Shown here: piece by piece, positions 52,919-62,194 of the stretch
How positions within the stretch are numbered: the stretch's first letter is position 1
Layout of the letters: every line of letters starts with the position of its first letter
Origin: Thiotrichales bacterium
Lineage (GTDB): Bacteria > Pseudomonadota > Gammaproteobacteria > Beggiatoales > Beggiatoaceae
Reading direction: 5' to 3'
DNA: 64,000 nt
Assembly: GCA_016745035.1 (NCBI GenBank)
Contig: JADGDE010000010.1
Coordinates: 1 to 64,000, forward strand
Made by a program: the position numbers and the translations under genes
The notes under the pieces: generated by a model
Told to the model about the DNA's origin: nothing
Databases searched by the model: none
The model's input: the letters and a program-made list of their open reading frames with translations, nothing else

Positions 52919-53578
52919 ATGAGCCTGTTTTTTGCCTTTATCACGGGTCTATTTGCCACCTTACATTGCTTAGGGATGTGTGGCGGCATTATTGGCGCAT
53001 TAAGTTATAGCCTACCTGCCCCTGTGCGTGATAACCCATGGCGACGCTCGGGCTATATTTTGCTCTACAATATGGGACGTTTATTAAGCTATAGCATGGC
53101 AGGAGCCATCGCGGGCGCTGTCGGTAGCCTAGTGCTGGGGAATGTATCATCACTATTCCCTTTGTTGCTGAGTACAGCAATGATGGCTGGCATTGCCCTA
53201 TATCTCGGTGGCTGGTTTCCACAATTTGCCAATTTAGAAAAAATCGGTGTGCCTTTATGGCGTAAACTGGAACCTTTAGGGCGAGGTTTTATTCCCATTC
53301 GTGCACCTTGGCAAGCGGGTGTTTATGGTGCAATTTGGGGCTGGCTGCCGTGCATTATGATTTATTCTATTTTGCTCTGGGCAGCCACACAAGGCAGTGC
53401 CAGTGAGGGCGCATTGCTGATGCTGGTATTTGGGCTTGGCACTTTGCCAACCTTATCAGCCGCCGGTTTATTTGGTGATTGGCTCTCGCGTTTAACACGC
53501 AAACAGCGCGTGCGTCAGGGTATTGGACTCAGCTTATTATTAATGGCTGTGGCAAATTTGTTCATGGGCTGGGATTGA
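52919..53578 (+). CDS. TauE/SafE-like (UreH-type) membrane exporter
   Basis: A ~219-aa protein with six membrane helices and the pattern of the sulfite exporter/UreH_2 family: 'ITGLFATLHCLGMCGGIIGALSY', 'ILLYNMGRLLSYSMAGAIAGAVG', 'VYGAIWGWLPCIMIYSILLWAA', 'LMLVFGLGTLPTLSAAGLFGDWL'. The conserved LHCLGMCGG and GWLPC Cys pairs resemble those of DsbD/CcdA-like electron or metal handling proteins. Substrate unknown. Upstream ATG 52910 and GTG 52895 are alternatives. It is 17 bases before the sigma-54 activator gene. Confidence 0.8.
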   Translation: MSLFFAFITGLFATLHCLGMCGGIIGALSYSLPAPVRDNPWRRSGYILLYNMGRLLSYSMAGAIAGAVGSLVLGNVSSLFPLLLSTAMMAGIALYLGGWFPQFANLEKIGVPLWRKLEPLGRGFIPIRAPWQAGVYGAIWGWLPCIMIYSILLWAATQGSASEGALLMLVFGLGTLPTLSAAGLFGDWLSRLTRKQRVRQGIGLSLLLMAVANLFMGWD

Positions 53579-53595
53579 GAAGATAAGGACTAAGG

Positions 53596-54540
53596 ATGAG
53601 ATTAATAGGCGAAACCCCCGAATTTCAAAGCGTATTGCGGGCAGCGCAAATTGTCGCCGCCACCGATGCCAGTGTTTTATTATTGGGTGAAAGTGGCACA
53701 GGTAAAGAACTCTTAGCTCGCGCTATTCATGAAGATAGCCCCCGCGTCCGCCGGGCTTTTGTCGCCCTAAATTGTGCGGCCTTGCCAGAGAGCTTGGCCG
53801 AATCAGAATTATTTGGACACAGCAAAGGTGCATTCACTGGCGCACACCAGCGCCAACAAGGCAAAATCCCTAGCGCTGATGGGGGCACATTGTTTTTGGA
53901 TGAAGTCGGGGAATTATCCTTAGCTATTCAAGCCAAATTATTGCGCTTTTTAGAATCGGGCGAATGCCAAGTGCTGGGCAGCAATCAAACCAGCCACGCC
54001 AATGTTCGTGTCATCGCTGCCAGCAACCGCGATTTAGCCGCTGAGGTCAATGCGGGAAATTTCCGTGCAGACTTATATTATCGCCTCAATGTCGTGCCCT
54101 TGGCACTGCCACCTTTACGCGAGCGCAGCAGTGATGTGCCCTTATTGTTAGCCGCCATCAATCAGCAATTAAGCCTGCAATATCAACTCACCGCTCCGAG
54201 CTATAATAAAGCCGCCCTCACGCGATTAAAAAACTACCCTTGGCCGGGCAATGTCCGCGAATTGCGCAATTTTTGTGAACGTTTACTGATTTTATGCAGC
54301 GGACAAACCATTGCCCCGAGTAATTTACCCGCCGAATTTCATCGCGATAGTAGACAAACAAGCAGCGATAAATTGTTTTCTCTACCTGAGAGCGGCATCC
54401 ATATGGATCAAGTCGAAACCGATTTTATTCGCCAAGCCCTAGAGCAAACCCGTGGCAATCAAAGCAAAGCCGCTGCCCTCTTAGGTATCAGTCGTGATAA
54501 GCTTTTATATCGGATTAAAAAATACGCGTTGAAAATATAA
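53596..54540 (+). CDS. Sigma-54-dependent transcriptional activator without receiver domain
   Basis: A 314-aa AAA+ activator: Walker A GESGTGKE (31-38), GAFTGA loop (78-83) that contacts sigma-54, Walker B LFLDEV (~99-104), arginine region, and a C-terminal Fis-type helix-turn-helix ([24 protein letters not shown]). There is no N-terminal sensory or receiver domain; the protein starts directly at the AAA+ module. Such activators are usually controlled by a partner protein or are constitutive. It lies between the exporter gene and the ABC exporter genes, so it may regulate either. Confidence 0.9.
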   Translation: MRLIGETPEFQSVLRAAQIVAATDASVLLLGESGTGKELLARAIHEDSPRVRRAFVALNCAALPESLAESELFGHSKGAFTGAHQRQQGKIPSADGGTLFLDEVGELSLAIQAKLLRFLESGECQVLGSNQTSHANVRVIAASNRDLAAEVNAGNFRADLYYRLNVVPLALPPLRERSSDVPLLLAAINQQLSLQYQLTAPSYNKAALTRLKNYPWPGNVRELRNFCERLLILCSGQTIAPSNLPAEFHRDSRQTSSDKLFSLPESGIHMDQVETDFIRQALEQTRGNQSKAAALLGISRDKLLYRIKKYALKI

Positions 54541-54560
54541 ACCCGCCAGGGGGCTTAAGC

Positions 54561-55502
54561 ATGTCGGTTTTAGCAGTGAAGCAGCTTAGCTTTGATTATC
54601 CGGGGCATCGTGCCTTGGATAAAGTCAGCTTTGAATTAGAAAAAGGCAGCATCACCGCCTTGATAGGCCCTAACGGTGCGGGCAAAACCACCTTATTGCG
54701 TTGTTTGGCAGCCTTAATGACTCCCTTTGCTGGCACAATTCATTTGGGTGATTTGGATGTACTCGCCCATCCGCGCTTGGCGCATAAAAAAATGGGCTAT
54801 TTGTCCGACTTTTTTGGTCTATACGATAAATTAAGCGCCGCTGATTGTCTGCGTTATATCGCCAAAGCCCACGGTCTTGAGCACATCGAACAACGCATTC
54901 AAACCACCGCCGAGCAAGTCGGCATCAGCCCTTATCTAAACCAAGGCTCGACCCAATTATCACGCGGACAACGCCAACGCCTCGCCATTGCCCAAGCGAT
55001 TATTCATCAACCGGAATTTCTATTATTAGATGAACCTGCCTCAGGCTTAGACCCCGAAGCCCGGGCAAATTTAGCCGACTTATTTAAAAGCCTACAAGCC
55101 CAAGGCATGACCTTGTTGGTCTCCTCGCATATTCTCAATGAATTAGATGCCTACGCCGACAATATGTTGATTTTGCGCCAAGGGTGGATTTTAGAGCATA
55201 AACGCATTAAACACTCTGCTGAACAACAGCAACAAAAACAACAACGTTTACAATTAGAACTGACAAACGCTGACCCCGTGCCACAAGCGCTTATTGACTA
55301 TTTGCACAGCCAAGCTAACGTCAGCCAGATTGAAATAGAAGGCGCTATGCTTCGTTTTGATTTTGACGGTGATAAAACTGGGCAACAAGCCTTATTAAAA
55401 CAACTGATGTTAGCGGATTTCCCTATTTGCGCCCTTGCTGCGATTGAGACCGATTTACAAAATCTGTATTTGCAAACCATACAGGGGCAAAACGATGCGT
55501 AA
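54561..55502 (+). CDS. ABC transporter ATPase (ABC-2 type)
   Basis: A 313-aa ATPase: Walker A GPNGAGKT (36-43), signature LSRGQRQRLAIAQA, Walker B FLLLDEPASGLD, H-loop SSHI. A C-terminal ~80-residue extension follows. It pairs with the membrane protein downstream, whose ATG overlaps its end, as a two-component ABC exporter. Substrate unknown. Confidence 0.9.
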   Translation: MSVLAVKQLSFDYPGHRALDKVSFELEKGSITALIGPNGAGKTTLLRCLAALMTPFAGTIHLGDLDVLAHPRLAHKKMGYLSDFFGLYDKLSAADCLRYIAKAHGLEHIEQRIQTTAEQVGISPYLNQGSTQLSRGQRQRLAIAQAIIHQPEFLLLDEPASGLDPEARANLADLFKSLQAQGMTLLVSSHILNELDAYADNMLILRQGWILEHKRIKHSAEQQQQKQQRLQLELTNADPVPQALIDYLHSQANVSQIEIEGAMLRFDFDGDKTGQQALLKQLMLADFPICALAAIETDLQNLYLQTIQGQNDA

Positions 55503-56784
55503 TCCTGAATTTGAGCGTTATCTCTGGCAAGAAATCAGCTTGCATCGTTTGGCAATCATGCCCTTATGGTTGTTTGCCTGTGCGTTTATTATGGCGGCGA
55601 TTGGGGCAGATATTGACTTCACCTTGTTGTTTTTATTCGCGCTGTTAACGGGCTTGTGGGGTGCGGGTATGGTCTCGGATGCCATGAATGAAGAAATACT
55701 AAACCACACATGGGACTGGCAACGCATGTCGCCTATCAGTGCTTGGCAACTGATGTGGGGCAAGCTGTTTGGCAGCACTATTTATGCTTGGTATGGCGGG
55801 GTTTGGTGTTTATTGCTGTTTGTATTTACAGGCAACAGCGCAGACTTTTCCGTTATTCAAATGCTATTGATAGCTGTCTTGCTGGCCTTATTTATCCATC
55901 TTTTAGTCTTTTTACTCAGTTTAGTCATGGTGCTGAAGCAAGATGTTTTGAGCAGACAGCGTTGGGGTTTACCCTTGTTGGCGAGCCTTTTACTGCTGAG
56001 CAGTTTAAGTATTTTTTCTGAATATGACGATGGCATTGTTTGGTTTGGCAACGTTTATGAGCAAACCTGGTTTTATATCGTCTCCTTGGTGTTTTTTATT
56101 GCTTGGCTATTGATAGGCGCGCATTTACTGATGCGCAAAGCCCTGCAATTCCAAAATTCGCCCTTGGTCTGGGGCAGTTTTTTAATCTGTTTATGGCTGT
56201 ATCTGCTCGGACATTTAATGAATGAGGGCTTGGTTGGCATTTTGTTTTCTACTTATGCCAGCACCGCTGCCTTTGTTTATTTGCTATTGTTATCTGAATA
56301 CAAAGGCAAAGCTTATTTTATTCAATTACAGCACTTGTACGAACAAAAAAATTATTCCACCTTATGGCGACAAGCCCCGCGTTGGTTTATCAGCACCTTA
56401 CTGGCATTTATCATTATCGTTTTTAGCAGCTTTTATGTTTTATTGTTGGATAACAACGAAGAAAATCGGCAAATCATTAGCGTCTTTATCTCTTTACTTA
56501 TCTTTTTGCTCCGCGATATTGGCATTGTCTTGTGGATTAACTTTTCCGGTTATTACAAACGCCCTGATGTCGCGGTGGTTTTATATTGGGTATTCTTATA
56601 TTGGCTATTACCCTTGGGCTTTAGAGAAGGCACGGATACCAACGTTTTGGTGCTGTTATTTTGGCCTGCCCCAGATACCAGTTTATTTTTATCCATCCTG
56701 ATTCCCTTAGCGGAAGTGGTCTTGGTGTATTATTTCCTCTCGCACAGCTATGTTAAACATGTGCTGCGCTATTACCAGTCTTAA
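55495..56784 (+). CDS. ABC-2 type membrane component (putative)
   Basis: A 429-aa polytopic protein with about 12 hydrophobic helices, starting MRNPEFERYLWQEISLHRLAIMPLWLF. ATG 55495 lies within the last codons of the ATPase gene, eight bases overlapping, with GGGGC upstream. The frame continues upstream to 55435 without support. By position it is the permease of the exporter; its sequence has no close named family in my memory beyond 'ABC-2 like'. Confidence 0.75.
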   Translation: MRNPEFERYLWQEISLHRLAIMPLWLFACAFIMAAIGADIDFTLLFLFALLTGLWGAGMVSDAMNEEILNHTWDWQRMSPISAWQLMWGKLFGSTIYAWYGGVWCLLLFVFTGNSADFSVIQMLLIAVLLALFIHLLVFLLSLVMVLKQDVLSRQRWGLPLLASLLLLSSLSIFSEYDDGIVWFGNVYEQTWFYIVSLVFFIAWLLIGAHLLMRKALQFQNSPLVWGSFLICLWLYLLGHLMNEGLVGILFSTYASTAAFVYLLLLSEYKGKAYFIQLQHLYEQKNYSTLWRQAPRWFISTLLAFIIIVFSSFYVLLLDNNEENRQIISVFISLLIFLLRDIGIVLWINFSGYYKRPDVAVVLYWVFLYWLLPLGFREGTDTNVLVLLFWPAPDTSLFLSILIPLAEVVLVYYFLSHSYVKHVLRYYQS

Positions 56785-56799
56785 ACACGGAACCGTGTG

Positions 56800-57828
56800 A
56801 TGCAAATCAACGAAAAAAACCTAGCGGCTGCCGTGGAAGCGGGCATTATCTCTGCCGAACAGGCCGAGCGTTTATACCAGTTTTTTCAAACTCAAAACCC
56901 CGCCCAAGCCCGTTTTGATTTTACCCATGTGCTGTATTATTTAGGCGGCTTGCTCGCCATTGGCGCAATGAGTTTATTTATGACCTTGGGCTGGGAAGCG
57001 TTTGGTGGCTGGGGCATTTTCGCCATTGCGATTATTTATGCCTTGCTGGGGCTAAAGCTCAGCCAGTTTTTTGATAAAAAAGGCTATTTGATCCCTGCGG
57101 GCATTTGCGCCACCTTTACCGTCGCCCTGACCCCGCTTGCCGTTTATGGACTTCAACAAGCGCTGGGCTTATGGACTGAGGACAGTGTTTACCGCGATTA
57201 TCACCGCTATATCCAATGGCAATGGCTGTATATGGAATTGGCGACGTTAGTGGTCGGTGTGATCATCGCTTGGCGTTACCGCTATCCATTTTTAATCATG
57301 CCTATCGCTGTGACGCTGTGGTATTTATCAATGGACATCAGCGCTTTAATCAGTGGTAATCATCTGAATTTCACCCTCAAAGCTTTGGTATCGATGTATT
57401 TCGGGCTGTTGGTGGCTTTGCTGGCATTTTGGGTCGATGTGCGCTCCAGACACACGCTGGATTATGCTTTTTGGCTTTATATCTTCGGTGTGCTAGCGTT
57501 TTGGATTGGACTCTCAAGCCAACATTCCGACAATGAATTAGCCAAGTTTATGTATTTTTGTATCAACTTGCTGATGATAGCCGTTGGCGTGTTATTAGTC
57601 CGGCGCATTTTTGTCATTTTAGGCGCATTGGGGAGCTGTTTTTATTTAGGCTATTTAGCCTTTGATGTTTTTGAAGACAGCTGGCTATTTCCCTTTGTTT
57701 TAACCGCCATAGGCTTGTTGGTGATTTACGGCGGGATTTTGTGGCAAAAAAATGAACAAGCCCTGACCGAGCGTGCAAGAAGCGTCTTGCCACAGGCGTT
57801 ACGCGAGTTATTACAAACGCGTGATTGA
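56800..57828 (+). CDS. DUF2157-like membrane protein
   Basis: A ~342-aa protein: a cytosolic N-terminal helix 'NEKNLAAAVEAGIISAEQAERLYQFFQ' resembling the SHOCT/DUF2157 start, then about eight transmembrane helices (YYLGGLLAIGAMSLFMTLGWEAFGGWGIFAIAIIYALLGLKLS etc.). Function unknown. Co-directional with the ABC exporter genes, separated by 15 bases, so it may be part of the same operon. GTG 56797 is an alternative start. Confidence 0.7.
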   Translation: MQINEKNLAAAVEAGIISAEQAERLYQFFQTQNPAQARFDFTHVLYYLGGLLAIGAMSLFMTLGWEAFGGWGIFAIAIIYALLGLKLSQFFDKKGYLIPAGICATFTVALTPLAVYGLQQALGLWTEDSVYRDYHRYIQWQWLYMELATLVVGVIIAWRYRYPFLIMPIAVTLWYLSMDISALISGNHLNFTLKALVSMYFGLLVALLAFWVDVRSRHTLDYAFWLYIFGVLAFWIGLSSQHSDNELAKFMYFCINLLMIAVGVLLVRRIFVILGALGSCFYLGYLAFDVFEDSWLFPFVLTAIGLLVIYGGILWQKNEQALTERARSVLPQALRELLQTRD

Positions 57829-57870
57829 TTTGCTTTCGGTAAATAAATCTCAATCAAAATACTTTTTTAT

Positions 57871-58015
57871 CTATTTACTGATGTGACGCACTTGACTATG
57901 TTTGTGCACAATAGGTCGACTTTTTATCTGCCTAGTCAAGCTTAGCCGTGAAGTAATGGCGGTTTTTTGGTTTGTTAAAGCCAAAAAGAAGCCTTTGCGT
58001 AACATCAGCTATTTA
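57871..58015 (-). repeat. Inverted-repeat element, first of a head-to-head pair
   Basis: The core is 57878-58008 in reverse orientation, flanked by CTATTTA at 57871-57877 and 58009-58015. The 58009-58015 repeat is shared with the next copy. Confidence 0.82.
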
Positions 58016-58137
58016 CTGATGTTATATAACAGCTTCTTTTTTATCTCAAAGAGTAAAAACCTGCCATTGCTCTACCATTAAATGCCACTAGTCAAGCGGA
58101 AAACCACCTTGTGATGGCAGTTTGATGTATAACACCA
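58016..58137 (+). repeat. Inverted-repeat element, second of a head-to-head pair
   Basis: It begins CTGATGTTATATAAC immediately after the CTATTTA spacer and ends GTATAACACCA; the interior is degraded but recognisable (CTGCCATTGC, CCACTAGTCAAGCGGAAAACCACC). In opposite orientation to its neighbour. It lies upstream of the Asp-box protein gene. Confidence 0.75.
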
Positions 58138-58197
58138 ATTATTAACTTATGTGGCGTACTTATAACGTTTTCTTTTATTGTTCAGGTTATTAAAAAC

Positions 58198-60873
58198 ATG
58201 TATCGATTTAAACCTATTTTATTTATTATCTGTATTTTCCCTACATTTTCACAGGCTTGTAATTGGCAAGTGACCCAAGTCCCAAGCCAGACTCAACAAC
58301 AATATGCTCAACTCAATGCCCTGACTTATGCTAATAATCGCTTTGTTGCTGTGGGTGAAAAAGTCACCGCAAGTAGTGATGATGGGAAAAATTGGCAATA
58401 TCAACGCTTACCGGATATGGATTTAGCACAAGTAATCTGGGCAGATAATGCTTTTTGGGCTTCAGGTGTTTGGTATAGCGGTGAAAAGGTACTATTTAAT
58501 GGACGCGGTTTTCTTAAACGTTTTCCCACATTGCTACGCAGTGTGGACGGGGTTAATTGGGATGCTGAAGCGTTACCTGCCCAATTAGAAACTTCTATAC
58601 CCTTAGTATCAAGTGGCAAATATCTTTTAGGGCGTGTTGCGGATACAACTAACCAACTACTCTGGCGTGATGAACAAGGACAATGGCACATATTGACGCT
58701 CGATGCACTAGAGCGTTTCTCGCATTTAGATTGGGATGGCGAGCGTTTTGTCTTATTTGGACGGCGTGCAAATGAGGCAAGCGCCAGCACTTCCATTACA
58801 CCCCATAATAATATTGTCGCTTACAGTGACACTGGGCGTGATTGGCAATTTCAACCTTTGAATATTGTCAGCCATGCGGATTATCCCGATATAACATCCT
58901 TTTTAATCACAGATTTTTTTGCCTTATCACCACAAAACTACCGTGCTGAATTTTTTATCAAGGATGCATTTGTAAGCGCTGAAAGTGAAGAGGGCAGTCA
59001 ATGGACACTAAAGCCTGACTTGATTATTCCAGATGTACAATTTTCTGATGGCTTTTATAAAATAAAACCAGCAGAAAATGCAGAACCTACCGAACAACAA
59101 ACCGTTTTGTACAGTACCGATGCGCAGCAATGGCAGAAATTAAATTTACCAAGTACAGCAAAACAAATACAAACAGGCGAAAATACGCAAGTTTTATTGA
59201 CTTATCGTTCACAAGATCAAGTTTATTGGAGCCATGATTTAGAACAATGGCAAGCGGCGAATCTTAATTATCCACGCTATAGCGAATTAGAACAGCTTGT
59301 TAGCAATGGGCAGCAATTAGTTGCTATGAGTGCCACAGAAATATTTAGCCTTGATGAGGAAAAACAATGGCAATCCCGCTTATTAAATACAGAAGCCGAA
59401 TTTAAGGCATTATTGTGGACAGAGGGGGCTTTTTTAGCTATTGGAGAACAACAACAATGGCGTAGTGTCGATGGGGTTGATTGGCAAGTCGAAAATGCGA
59501 CAACTCCCATCCCGAATGACAACATTAAACAAGCAGATTACCCGTTAGCTGCAAACGAGGAAGTCACACATGTGCTTGATAATAGTGCAGGACAACAATT
59601 GGCTTTTGTCGGTGAATATCAAGAAGTCGGTAAAACCAGCACTTTAGCGCCGATTTACAGCCTACCTATCTTAACCAAAGTCTTGTATCGCAACCAAAGT
59701 GAGGAGGCTTGGCAAAGTCAAGCAATAGCCCCCTTGGGTGAACACCCACAACGTTATATTAGCTTAAATAGTGTTACCCAAGTACGCAATACCTATGTGC
59801 TTAGTGCCCGTGTCTATTCCTCTGTCCCCAGATATGAAAATGCTATGCTTTTTAGCCCACTGGTGTTAGAGAGCTTTAATGGTTTCGATTGGTTGCCTAT
59901 CGATGGTTTTCCCCTTACAAATACGCTGAAAACTTTGCTATATCATGGCGATTATCCAGACAGCCCATTATATGCGTTGATGGACGATGGCAATCAACGT
60001 GATCAAGTCTGGCAACTCGATTGCCTCAGTGATAGTTTATGGGGAGGCGATGTCATCACCAGTGACTTATTTTTACACGCCTTTGCTAATACGGAAACAG
60101 GCGTGCATCGTGCGCAATGGCGCTTAGGTGGTGAAGATACCACCCCACGCGGTGATAAAGTCATGTGGGGCTATTATTATGTTTCGCCTGAGGATGTCTC
60201 TTGGGGTAATGCCGATAACCCCGAAGTTTTTGTTAAAATTTGGTTTGATATTGATGGGCGTATTGATGTCAATTACGCTTTTGTCTCAGTGCCTGATTTC
60301 TATGTTTTTAGTACCTATAATCAACACCCTGTCGGTGGTGAGAGAAATAATGCCGTTCCACAACCTGATGCGGCCAGTACTTTGAGCCTGAATCAGCGTT
60401 ATGTCAACCACAGTTTTCAACCAGGCTATACGAATGCCTACAATAATGATGCGCCCCTCATTGTCCGTAATATCTACGATGAAAGTCCTGTCGGACGACA
60501 AGCACCGCAAAAGGATGTGTCTTTCTTACAAGAAGTCAGCGATGGACTTAAAATTGGTGGTTTATTCAAACGAACGGAAGTTGGGAATTTGAATGCCCAA
60601 TGGTATGAAGGCGGACGTGCTAACACGGCGCGCGGCGATTTTGTTATTTGGGGGCATTTATATGCCGACCCTGCCGATATAGGGTGGGGTAGCCCACAAA
60701 ACCCCGATGCCTTTGTCAAAATATGGTTTGATAACAGTGGTCGTATTGATGTCAATGCTTTTCATGTCAGTGTCCCTGAACTGCAAATTGATGCCACTTA
60801 TGACAGTAGTTCGCAACAAGATTTTATTCACATGAATGAGCGTTATTTACAGCATCAATTTTCACAAAAATAA
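58198..60873 (+). CDS. Large secreted protein with Asp-box-like repeats and duplicated C-terminal domain
   Basis: An 891-aa exported protein: signal peptide (FIICIFPTFSQA-C), then about 560 residues with 8-10 repeats of 'S-DG-NWQ---LP' type (Asp-box/BNR-like beta-propeller; sialidase-like sensors of this sort are common in extracellular proteins). The C-terminal ~300 residues hold two copies of a ~100-residue domain sharing 'AQW-GG-TARGDxVxWGxxYxxPxDxxWGxxxNPxxFVKIWFDxxGRIDVN-FxVSVP'. Neither region has an obvious catalytic site. Possibly surface adhesion or polymer binding. A single gene, flanked by repeat elements on both sides. Confidence 0.75.
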   Translation: MYRFKPILFIICIFPTFSQACNWQVTQVPSQTQQQYAQLNALTYANNRFVAVGEKVTASSDDGKNWQYQRLPDMDLAQVIWADNAFWASGVWYSGEKVLFNGRGFLKRFPTLLRSVDGVNWDAEALPAQLETSIPLVSSGKYLLGRVADTTNQLLWRDEQGQWHILTLDALERFSHLDWDGERFVLFGRRANEASASTSITPHNNIVAYSDTGRDWQFQPLNIVSHADYPDITSFLITDFFALSPQNYRAEFFIKDAFVSAESEEGSQWTLKPDLIIPDVQFSDGFYKIKPAENAEPTEQQTVLYSTDAQQWQKLNLPSTAKQIQTGENTQVLLTYRSQDQVYWSHDLEQWQAANLNYPRYSELEQLVSNGQQLVAMSATEIFSLDEEKQWQSRLLNTEAEFKALLWTEGAFLAIGEQQQWRSVDGVDWQVENATTPIPNDNIKQADYPLAANEEVTHVLDNSAGQQLAFVGEYQEVGKTSTLAPIYSLPILTKVLYRNQSEEAWQSQAIAPLGEHPQRYISLNSVTQVRNTYVLSARVYSSVPRYENAMLFSPLVLESFNGFDWLPIDGFPLTNTLKTLLYHGDYPDSPLYALMDDGNQRDQVWQLDCLSDSLWGGDVITSDLFLHAFANTETGVHRAQWRLGGEDTTPRGDKVMWGYYYVSPEDVSWGNADNPEVFVKIWFDIDGRIDVNYAFVSVPDFYVFSTYNQHPVGGERNNAVPQPDAASTLSLNQRYVNHSFQPGYTNAYNNDAPLIVRNIYDESPVGRQAPQKDVSFLQEVSDGLKIGGLFKRTEVGNLNAQWYEGGRANTARGDFVIWGHLYADPADIGWGSPQNPDAFVKIWFDNSGRIDVNAFHVSVPELQIDATYDSSSQQDFIHMNERYLQHQFSQK

Positions 60874-60909
60874 TGTTTATCTTCAGTGACAAGCATAGAT
60901 AGATACTAA

Positions 60910-61041
60910 CTGATGTTACGCAAAGGCTTCTTTTTCTGCCTTAAAGGCAGAAAAAACCGCCATTGCTGCACAGCTAAGCTTCACTAGGCAGGTGGGAAAT
61001 CACCATATTATGATAAAAATTGGCTTAGTGCGTAATATCAG
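60910..61041 (+). repeat. Full-length inverted-repeat element abutting a stop codon
   Basis: The core is 60910-61041: CTGATGTTACGCA...GCGTAATATCAG. The next base begins the minus-strand TAA stop of the VHL-domain gene. Left flank ATACTAA and right flank TTACTCAA match only in part (drifted TSD). Very similar to the copy at 52732. Confidence 0.82.
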
Positions 61042-61986
61042 TTACTCAAAGGTATAGGTGACAAAGACAGGAGCCATAAAATTATCATTATTGATAATAC
61101 TCAAGCTCATCGGCCCGGGTTTAGGCGCTTGCCCACTTAAGTCTTTAAAAATACTGATTTCGCTGATAGATGGCGCAGTGCCACGAATATAAATCCATGC
61201 AGAACCGCCGTCCGCCTTAAAATCAAAGCGTAGCCCATTGACATCGACATGGCTTTGTTCTTCCCAGACAAACTCAATATTTTGCCCTTGTTGGAAATTT
61301 AAGCTTGCCTCTGGTGCGCCCAATCCCGCATTGATGCGCTGTTTCACCGTCCGGCTAAAGGTTTGATTGCTGCTCTGTGTGTCATTGCCTGCGACTAACT
61401 CCAATAAGTTCCACAAGCGCCCGACTAAAAGCAATTGTGTACCCAAAAAACCACCCGTGGCATATATGTGATCAAAATCCTCTGTACCAATATAAATACC
61501 GGTATTGGGATAATGACGATAATGCCAAGTACCTGCGGTTTGGGTTGGTGCTGTAGGGGATAGGTATTGCGCGTATAAAGGTTCTAAGCCATTGAGCAAA
61601 CGCTCTAAATCAGCGGCAGTCGCAGTAATAGTGCTTTGAAAACTCTCAGCATTGATCCGTACCGTTTCGCTATTTTGTGCCGGGGTAAAAATTTGGATAC
61701 AGTTATCATCAGCATCACTGATAAGCCATGGATGACCGGTAAAGGTGCTTTGGCGGTGACTTTGTCCTGCGCTTAAATGTTTGTATAAGGTGCGTTTACC
61801 GCTAAAGTCGAGCCAATAAACATTGATATTTTGTGTACTTTGATTGTCAAATAGTATTGAAGCACTACCGCCACTGCTACCAGAACGCAGCCCACCTTCC
61901 TCGCTACAAGCTTGTGTCTCAGCATAGCTGTTAGACAACATCCCAAAGCATACGCTAAAAAAAACCAGTCGAAACCCTCTCATCAT
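61042..61986 (-). CDS. Secreted protein with VHL beta-like domain
   Basis: A ~314-aa protein with signal peptide (VFFSVCFGMLSNSYA-ET). Residues ~32-100 match the von Hippel-Lindau beta fold: 'GGLRSGSSGGSASILFDNQST', 'INVYWLDFSGKRTLYKHLSAGQSH', 'STFTGHPWLISDADDNCIQIF' (compare VHL: LRS..., IFCNRS, VWLNFDGEPQPYPTLPPG, HSYRGHLWLFRDA). The rest, ~110-314, is unknown. AGGAGG precedes the second ATG (61986), giving a good start. VHL beta domains are known in scattered bacterial secreted proteins, possibly for hydroxyproline-like or peptide recognition. Confidence 0.78.
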   Translation of the reverse strand: MMRGFRLVFFSVCFGMLSNSYAETQACSEEGGLRSGSSGGSASILFDNQSTQNINVYWLDFSGKRTLYKHLSAGQSHRQSTFTGHPWLISDADDNCIQIFTPAQNSETVRINAESFQSTITATAADLERLLNGLEPLYAQYLSPTAPTQTAGTWHYRHYPNTGIYIGTEDFDHIYATGGFLGTQLLLVGRLWNLLELVAGNDTQSSNQTFSRTVKQRINAGLGAPEASLNFQQGQNIEFVWEEQSHVDVNGLRFDFKADGGSAWIYIRGTAPSISEISIFKDLSGQAPKPGPMSLSIINNDNFMAPVFVTYTFE

Positions 61987-62144
61987 TTGTTTCCTCCTAT
62001 GGTGATAAGTCATGCCGTTTTAAAGCATAGTAGCATTTTAATGATAAGTTAATTTAAATACCAGCGCTTCCCCGTCAACGGTTGGTTTTAAACTATGAAC
62101 CCATTTAAAAATTATCCCTTGGTCAATATTTTAGTTTCATTTTT

Positions 62145-62175
62145 TGACGAATCGTCATAAAATGACCAATCGTCA
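62145..62175. promoter_or_regulatory. Paired operator-like palindromes before the RND exporter
   Basis: TGACGAATCGTCA (62145-62157) is a perfect 13-base palindrome; TGACCAATCGTCA (62163-62175) is its near copy, 18 bases further. The pair lies 20-50 bases before the start, as expected for a TetR/AcrR-type repressor or activator binding two dimers. The regulator gene is not in the window. Confidence 0.65.
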
Positions 62176-62194
62176 AATTTTAACGGGAGCAGTG

